Positions 1 to 8,642 of a DNA stretch of 64,000 bases are shown here, piece after piece (position 1 is the first letter of the stretch; the number at the start of each line of letters is the position of its first letter). The stretch comes from Nitrospira sp. Lineage in GTDB: Bacteria > Nitrospirota > Nitrospiria > Nitrospirales > Nitrospiraceae. The notes beneath the pieces were generated by a model, which was not told the origin of the DNA, did no database searches, and saw only the letters and a program-made list of their open reading frames with translations. The translations under genes and the position numbers were made by a program. The DNA is taken from the NCBI GenBank assembly GCA_005116745.1, contig SWDS01000002.1, forward strand, positions 444,311 to 508,310. Reading direction: 5' to 3'.

Positions 1-428
1 GCTACCAACCCAGGACGTTTCACTTTATGCAACACGTCGAGTTGAAGCTCCGGGTGGATATTCCCCAGGAACAGCACGTCCGGCGAGAGATAGGCTTCAG
101 GAATCTGAGGACGAAATGTTTCGAACACGTTGAGTTGCGTATCCAAGGTATGCGCTTCGTTCAGCTGATGCGTGTATTCCCCCTTCCAACGAAAGGTGGC
201 CCCGGGGCGCTGTTCAAGACCCGTGAGATCAATCCCACGGCTTTTCAGAAACGCAATATGCTGTTGGGGGAAATCCTCTCCGACGACGGCAATGAGCGCG
301 ACGGACGTGAAGAAACTGGCCGCCGTCGAAAAATAGGTGGCTGACCCCCCAAGAATCTCGGTTCCTTCGCCGAACGGCGTTTTGACCGTATCAAGCGCAA
401 CTGATCCCACGACTAACAGCTTCCCCAT
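1..428 (-). CDS. PfkB-family sugar/nucleoside kinase (partial, C-terminus outside window)
   Basis: N-terminal 142 residues of a ribokinase-like kinase read from an ATG at 428 towards the left edge. The N-terminal strand (GKLLVVGSVALD) and the glycine pair in GGSATYFSTAA at residues 27-37 fit the substrate-binding region of the PfkB fold. The ATP site and catalytic Asp would lie in the missing C-terminal half, so the substrate cannot be named; adenosine or a ribose derivative is possible. The gene starts 3 bases after the mtnP stop codon, so it is almost certainly co-transcribed with mtnP. A role next to methylthioadenosine phosphorylase (nucleoside or sugar salvage) is an inference from position. 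Confidence 0.8.
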   Translation of the reverse strand, partial: MGKLLVVGSVALDTVKTPFGEGTEILGGSATYFSTAASFFTSVALIAVVGEDFPQQHIAFLKSRGIDLTGLEQRPGATFRWKGEYTHQLNEAHTLDTQLNVFETFRPQIPEAYLSPDVLFLGNIHPELQLDVLHKVKRPGLV

Positions 429-430
429 GG

Positions 431-1330
431 CTAACGAACTCCTTTCTTTAGTGACAGCGCACGGTCAATGAGCAGGGAGAGTTTCTTCCTGGCAGCTGAA
501 GAAATTCGATTCGGCGCCGTCAGAATGGCACTATCCAATGCCCGATGACAAGGGCACTCGATAGGGTTGGTGAATGCGGGCATCACCGCGCGCAGGATCT
601 GTTTGGCCAACACGACGTTCCGATGAAGCGTCCCCAACACCGCCTCCACGGTGACCGCTTCTTCTGTCTCATGCCAACAATCATAATCGGTCACCAGCGC
701 CAAGGTCGCGTAACAGAGCTCTGCCTCACGGGCCAATTTCGCTTCGGGCATATTGGTCATCCCGATTACATCGACGCCCCATTGCCGATAGAGGCGTGAT
801 TCGGCTTTCGTTGAAAACTGCGGACCTTCCATGCAGAGATAGGTCCCACCGCGATGCAGATGGGCGCCGACGTGTTCTCCAGCCGTCAGAAGAGCCTGTC
901 TCAGTTCGGCACAGATCGGCTCACCGAAGGCGACGTGCGCCACGATTCCGTCGTCAAAGAATGTCGAGACACGCCGTTTGGTCAGGTCGATAAACTGGTC
1001 TGGGACAGCGACGTCGCCCGGCTGAATCGATTCCTTCATGCTACCGACCGCGCTGACCGAAATCACATGGGATACCCCCAGAGACTTGAGCGCAAAAATG
1101 TTCGCACGGTAGTTGATCTCGCTCGGATTCAACACATGGCCGCGCCCATGCCGTGAAAGAAAGGCAACTCGAATCCCTTCAAGTGACCCCACAGTAATCG
1201 CATCGGACGGCGCTCCAAAAGGCGTACGAACTCGGACTGACCGAGCGGAAGTGAGCCCTTCAATGTCATAGAGTCCACTGCCTCCGATCACCCCAACGGT
1301 CACCCGCTTATCCTGTTTTTTTGTCTTCAT
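431..1330 (-). CDS. mtnP: S-methyl-5'-thioadenosine phosphorylase
   Basis: Cleaves methylthioadenosine with phosphate to adenine and methylthioribose-1-phosphate in methionine/polyamine salvage; cytosolic. The 299-aa length is normal for the family. The phosphate-binding GGSGLYD lies at residues 16-22, the family signature MEGPQFSTKAES at 167-178, and MTNMPEAKLA at 191-200. The last favours the methylthioadenosine type over ordinary purine nucleoside phosphorylase. It sits between miaA (13 bases upstream) and the PfkB kinase (3 bases downstream), at the distal end of the long minus-strand gene train that begins at tolQ. Confidence 0.93.
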   Translation of the reverse strand: MKTKKQDKRVTVGVIGGSGLYDIEGLTSARSVRVRTPFGAPSDAITVGSLEGIRVAFLSRHGRGHVLNPSEINYRANIFALKSLGVSHVISVSAVGSMKESIQPGDVAVPDQFIDLTKRRVSTFFDDGIVAHVAFGEPICAELRQALLTAGEHVGAHLHRGGTYLCMEGPQFSTKAESRLYRQWGVDVIGMTNMPEAKLAREAELCYATLALVTDYDCWHETEEAVTVEAVLGTLHRNVVLAKQILRAVMPAFTNPIECPCHRALDSAILTAPNRISSAARKKLSLLIDRALSLKKGVR

Positions 1331-1343
1331 GCTGATCCTTTTA

Positions 1344-2351
1344 CTAAGAGGCTGGCGGCACTACAGCAAGCGGTTTCTGTTGTCCCAGTGTGCACATAAA
1401 TTGCTCGATACGTGCGATCACTCGTTCCGCCGTCCGCTCATAGGGCTCATTGTCGTCGATCAATAGCCACGCAACTCCCACTTCGCTTCGAAACCAGGTC
1501 ATCTGCCGTTTCGCAAAATGTCTCGTGTCGCGCTTGAACCGACGCACCATTTCGGCGTAATCGTACTCATTCGCCAAATAGGCTCCGATCTGGCGATAGC
1601 CGAGACCTTTCATCGAACCGAGCTCGCGCCCATATCCCCGATCAAGCAATGCTCGAGTCTCTTCTACCATTCCATGCGTCAACTGCCAATCGATTCGTTC
1701 CTCGATCCTTCGATACAGGGTCTCTTTTCTACGCTCAAGGCCGATCAGAAGAGCGGAAAACGAAGCCTCCTGAAACCTGTGTTCGGCCTGCATGGTCGAC
1801 AGGGGGCGGCCCGATAGCCGATAGACTTCTATCGCCCGCATGACTTTGGATTCATCGTTTGGGTGTAATCGTGCTGCTGTTTCGGGGTCAATGCGCATCA
1901 GCTCTGCATAGAGACCGTCTCGCCCCCGTTCATCTCTCAATTTCTTGAGATCTCCCCGTACCTGAAGATCGGCCTGGGGCGCTGGACATAACCCCCGCAC
2001 CAAGGTTCGGAGATATAACCCCGTTCCACCCACAACGAAGGGTAACCGCCCCGCACTGTATAAACGTTCGATTTCTATTACCGCAACCCGCCGATACCAA
2101 CCGGCGTTGAACGTTTCGCTGGGGTCGACCACATCAATCAGTCGGTGCGGCACATCCCGACACTCCTCCGCAGTCGGTTTATCCGTTCCGATATCCATCC
2201 CTCGATACACCTGACGAGAGTCTGCCGTCAGTATCTCGGTACTGAAATGTTTGGCCACCAACAATGCAGCCCGACTCTTTCCGACGGCTGTCGGTCCGAG
2301 GAGCACAACCAAAGGACGGTGGTGACGCACACCTTCTGATAGCATGTTCAC
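1344..2351 (-). CDS. miaA: tRNA dimethylallyltransferase
   Basis: Transfers a dimethylallyl group to A37 of tRNAs that read codons starting with U. The P-loop GPTAVGKS is at residues 19-26, the substrate loop DSRQVYRG at 44-51, GGTGLY at 108-113 and the C-terminal tRNA-binding stretch around RDTRHFAKRQMTWFR near 280-294. The length of 335 aa is slightly above the usual ~310 because of a short tail. The reading frame opens with GTG at 2351 and has an ATG two codons later at 2345; neither has a clear Shine-Dalgarno sequence. The mutL-miaA pairing is common in bacteria. The 86-base gap to the mutL stop at 2438 shows nothing. Confidence 0.94.
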   Translation of the reverse strand: MNMLSEGVRHHRPLVVLLGPTAVGKSRAALLVAKHFSTEILTADSRQVYRGMDIGTDKPTAEECRDVPHRLIDVVDPSETFNAGWYRRVAVIEIERLYSAGRLPFVVGGTGLYLRTLVRGLCPAPQADLQVRGDLKKLRDERGRDGLYAELMRIDPETAARLHPNDESKVMRAIEVYRLSGRPLSTMQAEHRFQEASFSALLIGLERRKETLYRRIEERIDWQLTHGMVEETRALLDRGYGRELGSMKGLGYRQIGAYLANEYDYAEMVRRFKRDTRHFAKRQMTWFRSEVGVAWLLIDDNEPYERTAERVIARIEQFMCTLGQQKPLAVVPPAS

Positions 2352-2437
2352 GTCAGCGCTGCCGAAACAGATTAATCATATGCACCGCAGCACCGCGCGC
2401 TCGACCACTGTCGGTCGCCGCTTCCGCGCAACACAGC

Positions 2438-4210
2438 TTACCAACCAACTCGTCCAAACATTCTCTCGAGGTCTGTGATGCTAAGTCGGAAGGACGTTCT
2501 CCGCCCGTGCGGGCAGGTCGTGATCTCCCCTTCAGTACGCCAGTCCTCAATCAGAACCTTGATTTCTTCCGATTTCATCGAGCGCCCGGCCCGAACCGCG
2601 CCGTGGCACGCCAACGATGCCAAGACTGATCGCACGCGTGCCTCCAGACCGGGAACACTGTCCCATTGCGTGAGGTCATCCAAAAGATCCTGCAGAAATG
2701 TAGTTGGATCGATCTTGCCGAGACCGACGGGAATTGCCCTGATCAACACAGTTGAGGAACCAAAAGGTTCAATGTCCACTCCCAACCGTTCCAGGTCATG
2801 TTGGTAACGCTGAAGCACCGCCGTTTGCAGTGGCGGTAATTCGACCGGATCAGGGATCAGTAAAGGCTGGGCCTGAATACCACGGGTCGTCCACGCGCGA
2901 TAGAGTCGCTCAAACAGAACCCGCTCATGAGCCGTGTGTTGATCGATCACCGTCAGGTCACCGCCGACTTGAGCGACTAAGAACGTCCGATTGATTTGCC
3001 CCAGTACAGTCACCTCAGCTGAAGGCACTCGTACGTAGGGCTCCGCCGCTTCGCTCACTAACGGCAATTGGGCTTCCTGGCCAGGCGACAGAGTTGCCGA
3101 TGCCGCGTCAACGGATTCGGCTACAGGGAGAGTTGTCACGATAGAACCCAAGATCCGTCGGACGGAGGACTCTACGAACAAGGCCTTCCCACGCTCATCG
3201 GTCTTTCCGCCGCTCAAGGCTTGGCGGACCGCTCGCCGGACGAGTTGGTGAATCATCTCGCCATCAGAAAATCTCACTTCACGTTTAGTGGGATGGACAT
3301 TGACATCGAGGCGGTCCGGGTCAATGTCCAGAAACAACACGAATCGCGGGTGACTCCCCTTGGCAAGAAATGCCCCATACCCTTCCCCAACGGCATGAGA
3401 CACCGCCACGTTGCGCACAGGACGACGGTTCACAAATAACTCTTGCGGGATGCGAGCAGGCTTTGCATGGACCGCATCCACGATGTACCCGCTGAGTTGA
3501 ACCCCGGGGACCGAAGCCTTGATCCGAAGACTGTGGTCGAGAAAGGTGCGCCGATAGACCTGCGCGATTCGATCATCATCTGACGAAGCGGACGGGTAGT
3601 TGAGGATCTCCGCGCTATTGTGCGACAAGCGGAAATGAATGGACGACCAGGCAAGCGATGCCTGCTGGACGACCCGACTAATATGCGAGAACTCCGTGAT
3701 GGTCGACTTCAGGAACTTCTTCCGGGCCGGCTGATTGTGGAACAGCTCTGCGATTTCGATGCGTGTTCCCCGGACCGGAGGAGCATCGGCAATCCTCCCG
3801 ATCACTCCCCCAACAACTTCCAACTCTGTCCCCACTTCGGCAAAACGAGTCGTCGTCATCAGCCGAACATGGGCCACTGCGGCAATGCTTGGCAGCGCTT
3901 CGCCTCGAAACCCCATTGTTCGAATGGACCAGAGATCGAGGTCGGATCGGAGCTTGCTCGTGGCATGCCGCTGAAACGCGAGCGGGGCGTCTTCCTGACT
4001 CATCCCCTCCCCGTCATCAGTCACCCGAATCAAGGAGAGTCCTCCGTCCTTCACATCGATCGTGATGGACCGACTTCCCGCATCGACGCTGTTTTCGAGG
4101 AGCTCCTTGACAACCGCCGCCGGACGTTCGACCACCTCTCCTGCGGCAATGCGACCGATAACCTCTTCTGGAAGAATACAGATCCGACTACTGCCGTCGG
4201 TTTTCAGCAC
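2438..4210 (-). CDS. mutL: DNA mismatch repair protein MutL
   Basis: Mismatch-repair coordinator of about 590 aa. The N-terminal GHKL ATPase is complete: ELLENSVDAG, VTDDGEGM and FRGEALPSI are present, followed by DVNVHPTKREV. The C-terminal domain carries DQHTAHERVLFE, which matches the metal-binding endonuclease motif DQHAx2Ex4E of MutL proteins that nick DNA themselves, plus ACHGAVRAG and CPHGRR. I chose the GTG at 4210 because a GAGGAG sits 9 bases upstream and the protein then begins just before the conserved ATPase. The frame stays open to 4339, but that extension overlaps the cpoB-like gene and has no family resemblance. The endonuclease motif suggests a MutH-independent repair pathway. 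Confidence 0.95.
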   Translation of the reverse strand: MLKTDGSSRICILPEEVIGRIAAGEVVERPAAVVKELLENSVDAGSRSITIDVKDGGLSLIRVTDDGEGMSQEDAPLAFQRHATSKLRSDLDLWSIRTMGFRGEALPSIAAVAHVRLMTTTRFAEVGTELEVVGGVIGRIADAPPVRGTRIEIAELFHNQPARKKFLKSTITEFSHISRVVQQASLAWSSIHFRLSHNSAEILNYPSASSDDDRIAQVYRRTFLDHSLRIKASVPGVQLSGYIVDAVHAKPARIPQELFVNRRPVRNVAVSHAVGEGYGAFLAKGSHPRFVLFLDIDPDRLDVNVHPTKREVRFSDGEMIHQLVRRAVRQALSGGKTDERGKALFVESSVRRILGSIVTTLPVAESVDAASATLSPGQEAQLPLVSEAAEPYVRVPSAEVTVLGQINRTFLVAQVGGDLTVIDQHTAHERVLFERLYRAWTTRGIQAQPLLIPDPVELPPLQTAVLQRYQHDLERLGVDIEPFGSSTVLIRAIPVGLGKIDPTTFLQDLLDDLTQWDSVPGLEARVRSVLASLACHGAVRAGRSMKSEEIKVLIEDWRTEGEITTCPHGRRTSFRLSITDLERMFGRVGW

Positions 4211-4274
4211 GACACGATACTCCTCAAGAATGAGCAGGCGGTGATGAGGCGGGGATGTCGCGTCACGGCGACGA

Positions 4275-5036
4275 TCATCGGATTTCGGCCAACTTATTCT
4301 TGGCCAGCTTTGATTCGTCCGATGAGGGGAACTCTTCAAGCACTCGCTTCAGATTCTTTCTTGACCGAGGGAGATCACCGGTCTCAGCCGTCGCTAAACC
4401 AAGCTTATACAGCGCCGCAGGCACCTTTTCGTTCCCTGGATATTCCGCCACAAGAGAGTCGAATGTGTGGATGGCCCGCCCATAGTCTTTCACGTTGTAA
4501 TACGACTCTCCCAACCAATAGTGCGCATTCGGCGTCAGAGACGTACCGGGAAAATCCTTAATGAACCGTTGGAACCCTGCGACCGCAAGCTCGTACTTTC
4601 CACTGAGATAATCATTATAGGCCAGATTGAACGCGGATGTCGGGGTAATTCCAGACACCGTCCCCGTCGGCTCTACAGATTGCATCTGTTTGACCGGCCT
4701 GGAAGCGCGCGGCTCAGTCGGGGAATCCACCTTGGCAGATACCTGGCTGGCAACCTCTTCCAGTTTTGCCAATCGACTTTCAAGTTTTTGAAAGCGAGCT
4801 ACTAGATCATCGAATCGCAACTTCGCTGGATCCGTCTCCTTGCTCCTCTCGACGGCATCCAATCGACGCATCGCGCTATCCACCCGTTGATGATCCTGAT
4901 CCTGCGTTCGCGAGATAGTCGAGAGCTGATTACGCATTTCCATAAAATCGGCATGCTTGGCACAGCCGGCAAGCACGACGGTCGATGCCAATACTCCCCA
5001 TGCCGCAGAACGGGATACAAGTGTACGGACACACAT
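4275..5036 (-). CDS. cpoB: Tol-Pal system TPR lipoprotein YbgF/CpoB
   Basis: Periplasmic coordinator of peptidoglycan synthesis and outer-membrane constriction. From the ATG at 5036 it is 253 aa, with a lipobox LAGC whose Cys is residue 25, so it is predicted to be a lipoprotein (E. coli CpoB is soluble). A heptad-rich coiled coil (roughly 30-100) is followed by three TPR-like repeats (AFNLAYNDYLSGKYELA; HYWLGESYYNVKDYGRA; ALYKLGLATAETGD). The start lies 4 bases after the stop of the upstream YbgF-like gene; the frame is open 27 codons further, but those residues precede the signal peptide and look non-coding. Its 3' end overlaps the upstream extension of the mutL frame. Confidence 0.88.
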   Translation of the reverse strand: MCVRTLVSRSAAWGVLASTVVLAGCAKHADFMEMRNQLSTISRTQDQDHQRVDSAMRRLDAVERSKETDPAKLRFDDLVARFQKLESRLAKLEEVASQVSAKVDSPTEPRASRPVKQMQSVEPTGTVSGITPTSAFNLAYNDYLSGKYELAVAGFQRFIKDFPGTSLTPNAHYWLGESYYNVKDYGRAIHTFDSLVAEYPGNEKVPAALYKLGLATAETGDLPRSRKNLKRVLEEFPSSDESKLAKNKLAEIR

Positions 5037-5040
5037 GTTG

Positions 5041-6441
5041 CTACCGCACCTCCTTAAGTTGCACCAGTTTGTCCGAAGCCTTTCCCGCCTCAACCGTTTT
5101 CGGGTAGAGTGTGACAACCTGCTTGAAGGCGGATGACGCTCGCCTTTTATCCTTCAGAGCCAAATACGCATACCCTTTCTTCAAGATTGCAGCGGGGACT
5201 TTTTCGCTACCAGGATAGTCGATCTCCACTTTATCGTAGGCATCAATCGCTCGTTGAAACTCTTTCTTGCCGAAATGCGACTCTCCCAGCCAAAAGCGGG
5301 CATTCGGCGCAAGAGTGGAGTTTGGATACTCATCAAGAAATCCAGTGAATCCTTGCCGAGCGCCTTCCAAATCCCCATCCCGAAAGAACCCTAACACCCG
5401 CTCATAACGAACCCGATCAGGTGGATCGGCGCTGGCCTGAGCCGGTTCAAATTTTGGTACTTCTTGGGGAGGAACAATTATTGTCGAACCACCCGCCGTC
5501 TCTGACCCAGCAGACAACTTTGAGGCTTCCGCTCCGTCCATGATGGGCTCATTGGGGCCTAGCGCGGAATGGTGCACTGGCTTGTGAGCCTGCTGAAGAA
5601 GAGCAGGCTTATTGGATACGTGCTCAAGAGTTTTCGCCAAGACATCGATTCGTCCGTCCTGATCATCCAGACGAGCCGTGACCTTTTTCCCAACAGCTTC
5701 AAGCGCCCTTGAGATGGACACCATGCTTCTATTAACATCTTCCGCATGGGTCGCGGTCGCTTTTGAGTCGCTATCGATTCTCGACGTCAGATGCTTGATA
5801 ACCTGCTCATGGTCGCCCACGCGATCATTGAGTCCGGTCAGCGCCTCTCGAAACCCCGTGAGCGCCTGATTGAACTGCGTGAACTTTTGAGAGATCTGTT
5901 CAATCTTATTCTGGTGCTCGGCCAGCTCTTTTTGATGCCCTTCCAGCTTGACATCGATACGTTTGGTTAACCCCTCGTTCGTGCGCTGAACGACATCAAT
6001 GACCTCTTTTTTCAACGCCTCCATGGCCTTCGATAGTTCATCAAGCCGAGCCGACACCTTCACGTCCTGCGTCTCGAAGCTCTTCTGCATCCACAGATAC
6101 CGTGTGCTGCTGTCGGCTTCGAGCTTGGCCGCTAATTGTTCCAGTTTTTTGGTCTGCTGCTCCAACTGGGCTGACCGATGCTTAAAATCCTCCTGTTTGC
6201 CCTGGAGCTCTCGTGCCTGGTGCAGAGCCTTTTCCAGTTCTCCTCGCAGCTGCGGCAGTTCCTGTTCGCGTAAGGTTGAAAGTTCCTGGCTCTGCCTGGC
6301 TCTGGTCTGAGACAGCTGCTGCTGAAGATCTTTTTCCGCTTTTTTCAGGTCAGACTGCTGCGCGACACATCCAGGCAGAATGAGACCGCCCACGGCAATA
6401 CCGAGGAGCACACCATGCGCGGTTCGTAGTTGAAACATCAT
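5041..6441 (-). CDS. Second YbgF-like lipoprotein with long coiled coil and TPR tail
   Basis: 466 aa, directly upstream of cpoB and sharing its plan at larger scale. A signal peptide ends in the lipobox LPGC (Cys25), then about 260 residues of charged heptad-rich sequence (roughly 33-290) form a long coiled coil. A TPR block follows from about 340 to 466 (DRVRYERVLGFFRDGDLEGA; NARFWLGESHFGKKEFQRA; AAILKKGYAYLALKDKR). The C-terminal repeats resemble those of the neighbouring CpoB, so a tandem duplication with an expanded coiled coil is likely. The function is inferred from position in the tol-pal operon: a periplasmic scaffold anchored to a membrane. Confidence 0.75.
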   Translation of the reverse strand: MMFQLRTAHGVLLGIAVGGLILPGCVAQQSDLKKAEKDLQQQLSQTRARQSQELSTLREQELPQLRGELEKALHQARELQGKQEDFKHRSAQLEQQTKKLEQLAAKLEADSSTRYLWMQKSFETQDVKVSARLDELSKAMEALKKEVIDVVQRTNEGLTKRIDVKLEGHQKELAEHQNKIEQISQKFTQFNQALTGFREALTGLNDRVGDHEQVIKHLTSRIDSDSKATATHAEDVNRSMVSISRALEAVGKKVTARLDDQDGRIDVLAKTLEHVSNKPALLQQAHKPVHHSALGPNEPIMDGAEASKLSAGSETAGGSTIIVPPQEVPKFEPAQASADPPDRVRYERVLGFFRDGDLEGARQGFTGFLDEYPNSTLAPNARFWLGESHFGKKEFQRAIDAYDKVEIDYPGSEKVPAAILKKGYAYLALKDKRRASSAFKQVVTLYPKTVEAGKASDKLVQLKEVR

Positions 6442-6505
6442 GTTCTGAGATCCTACCGACCACCTACGATCAGGGCACGTTCAGGCGAGCGGCGCAATCA
6501 GCTCA

Positions 6506-7219
6506 CTACTTTTCTGCCTTGACAGCGAGATGTCCTCGGCGGTTCTGCGAGTAACACGATTCTGTATGTTCTGTGCAGAACGGCCGTTCTTTGCCGTAGG
6601 AGACGACCGATAAATATGTGGGGGCCACTCCCAGCTCGACGAGATAATTCCGAACGGCCTTCGCGCGCTTCTCACCCAGCACCAAATTGTATGCTGAGGT
6701 GCCGCGCTCATCACAATGGCCTTCGATTTTGAGCTGTGAGGTCGGATTCGATCTGGCCCATTCCGCATCACCAGCTAGGGCATGACGTCCTTCATCGGTG
6801 ACTGAAAAACTGTCGTACGCGAAAAAGACATCCCGAAGTCCGGCAGCGACCGAAGCCACCTGCTCCGCGCGAATTTCAGCCAACTGGCGGGCCGACGCGC
6901 CGGAATCTGCTTTGGCAACCATCACATTGGCATGGCCAACACCGCCTGGACTCCCTGTATTACCGGCATGTCCACCCAACCGTTCTTCCGAAGGATTGCG
7001 ATCCAACCCTCGTAAGTTGTTCGACTCATTACGTCCAGAGAACGACGTATCGGGAAAACTGGAACCGGCTCCGTCTTTGCTTCCCCCTCCCTTGGCCGTC
7101 TCGTCTTGTAACGCCTGAATATCACCCCCAGATCGAACCGCCTTCTTCGAACAGGCTGGCATTCCCAGTACGATAATACCAAGAATCAACGGCAGATAGC
7201 TGACTGGTATTTTTTTCAT
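6506..7219 (-). CDS. pal: Peptidoglycan-associated lipoprotein Pal
   Basis: Outer-membrane lipoprotein that binds peptidoglycan and links the outer membrane to the Tol complex. It has 237 aa, a signal peptide with lipobox MPAC (Cys23) and a low-complexity Gly/Ser linker. An OmpA-like C-terminal domain from about residue 115 follows, with the diagnostic KIEGHCDERGTSAYNL and GEKRAKAVRNYL. It is longer than E. coli Pal because of the linker. It lies between tolB (79 bases upstream) and the YbgF-like genes, the standard operon order. Confidence 0.94.
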   Translation of the reverse strand: MKKIPVSYLPLILGIIVLGMPACSKKAVRSGGDIQALQDETAKGGGSKDGAGSSFPDTSFSGRNESNNLRGLDRNPSEERLGGHAGNTGSPGGVGHANVMVAKADSGASARQLAEIRAEQVASVAAGLRDVFFAYDSFSVTDEGRHALAGDAEWARSNPTSQLKIEGHCDERGTSAYNLVLGEKRAKAVRNYLVELGVAPTYLSVVSYGKERPFCTEHTESCYSQNRRGHLAVKAEK

Positions 7220-7298
7220 TGGATTCCTTCCCTCCTGTGAGATACCGTCCCTTTTTCTTACAACCTAGGACGATTGCCGTCAATGCCTTCCTGGAAAT

Positions 7299-8639
7299 TC
7301 ACGAGGCGGGGGACCAGGACGGCGCGCTATTATGTGTGCCGGTGAACGTAATGCGCTCGAGGTCTTTACCGTCCGCATCGATCATGTAGATCTGACTCTT
7401 CCCTTCCACCGTCGAGCTGAACACGAGATGCCGTCCATCTGGAGACCAGGACGGAGAATCATCCACGCCCAGTCCTGTCGTTAATTGCAGACGTTTCTGA
7501 CCATCGGGGGTGATCACACACAGTTTGTACTCTTTTTTTGGAGTTCGACACACATAGGCAATCAAATTGCCTCGAGGAGACCAGACCGGCGCTGCATTAT
7601 AGTCTCCTTCGAACGTCAATCGACGCACATTGGATCCATCCGCACTCATGAGGAAAATTTGTGGGCCACCGCTCCGATCGGACGTAAATACGAGCTCCCG
7701 GCCCGAGGGCGCCCACGAGGGCGACAAGTCCCCGGCCGCATGCGTCGTCAGTCGTTGAACAGCTTTCGTCTTAGTATCCAAACGATACAGTTCGGCATTT
7801 CCTTCATGGCTTGATGAGTAGGCCAGCGAATTCCCATCGGGAGAGAAAACCGGAGTGATGTTCAGCCCCCCTTGCGCGACGAGTGTCCACCGCTTTCCCG
7901 TGGCCAGCTCAATCATGTCGATATCCTGCGTATTTCGATTACGGTACGTCGTGAAGACCAGAAATCGGCGATCCGGCGACCAGCGTGGCATCAGATTCAA
8001 GAACCCATCGGCCGTCAGCTGACGCGGATCATATCCATCGTAATCCATCACGAATAATTCACGAGCCGTCCCCAATTCCGAGACATAGGCGATCTTCGTC
8101 CGAGCGATTCCCGGCTCGCCCGTATAGCGAAAGACCAACTCATCGGCAAAACGATGGGCCATAAGGCGGGCGACGGACGCCGAACCGACATAGCGTTTCC
8201 CCCCCACGACTTCATTGCTCCCGGCGTCATAGACATAGCCATCCATGCTGAGATCAGCATCCTTGTTCCCACTCTTCATCCCCGCCTGACCCCACACAAT
8301 GACTGATACTCCATTCTCGGCGGCTTGCTTGAATGAGGGATCAGGCTCCGCCCCGAGATGACCAACCTTCATGCCAAGACTCGGCAAATCGACAAGCGAA
8401 AAGACCAGCGAGCGCCGCACGTCCGCCTTCAGCACGTCTTCGATGCGCGTGCCCAGCTTCACACGTGCCTCAGGTGACTCCGATCCGCCCAGGTTTTCAA
8501 TCCCGGCGATTCCAAGTGGAATTTTCTGGAAATCCTGCCTGGTGGCTTCAAGAAAGACGTCGGCGGCACCGGATTCAATGATCCACGCCACGCCGATCGA
8601 TACACACAGGCTGACGAACACAACAACTCGAAACGCCAT
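7299..8639 (-). CDS. tolB: Tol-Pal system beta-propeller protein TolB
   Basis: Periplasmic Pal-binding protein of 446 aa. An N-terminal hydrophobic segment acts as the signal peptide. An alpha/beta N-terminal domain is followed by a six-bladed propeller visible as repeated W-S-P-D-G units (RWSPDRRFLVF, VFSPDGNSLAY, SWAPSGRELVF, VWSPRGNLIAY, SWSPDGRHLVF). It starts 3 bases after the tolA stop at 8643, so translation is probably coupled. Confidence 0.94.
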   Translation of the reverse strand: MAFRVVVFVSLCVSIGVAWIIESGAADVFLEATRQDFQKIPLGIAGIENLGGSESPEARVKLGTRIEDVLKADVRRSLVFSLVDLPSLGMKVGHLGAEPDPSFKQAAENGVSVIVWGQAGMKSGNKDADLSMDGYVYDAGSNEVVGGKRYVGSASVARLMAHRFADELVFRYTGEPGIARTKIAYVSELGTARELFVMDYDGYDPRQLTADGFLNLMPRWSPDRRFLVFTTYRNRNTQDIDMIELATGKRWTLVAQGGLNITPVFSPDGNSLAYSSSHEGNAELYRLDTKTKAVQRLTTHAAGDLSPSWAPSGRELVFTSDRSGGPQIFLMSADGSNVRRLTFEGDYNAAPVWSPRGNLIAYVCRTPKKEYKLCVITPDGQKRLQLTTGLGVDDSPSWSPDGRHLVFSSTVEGKSQIYMIDADGKDLERITFTGTHNSAPSWSPAS

Positions 8640-8642
8640 GAT

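Noticed and set aside
2353-2550. 65-codon frame at the mutL 3' end
   Set aside because: Lies in the wrong frame over conserved MutL C-terminal sequence.
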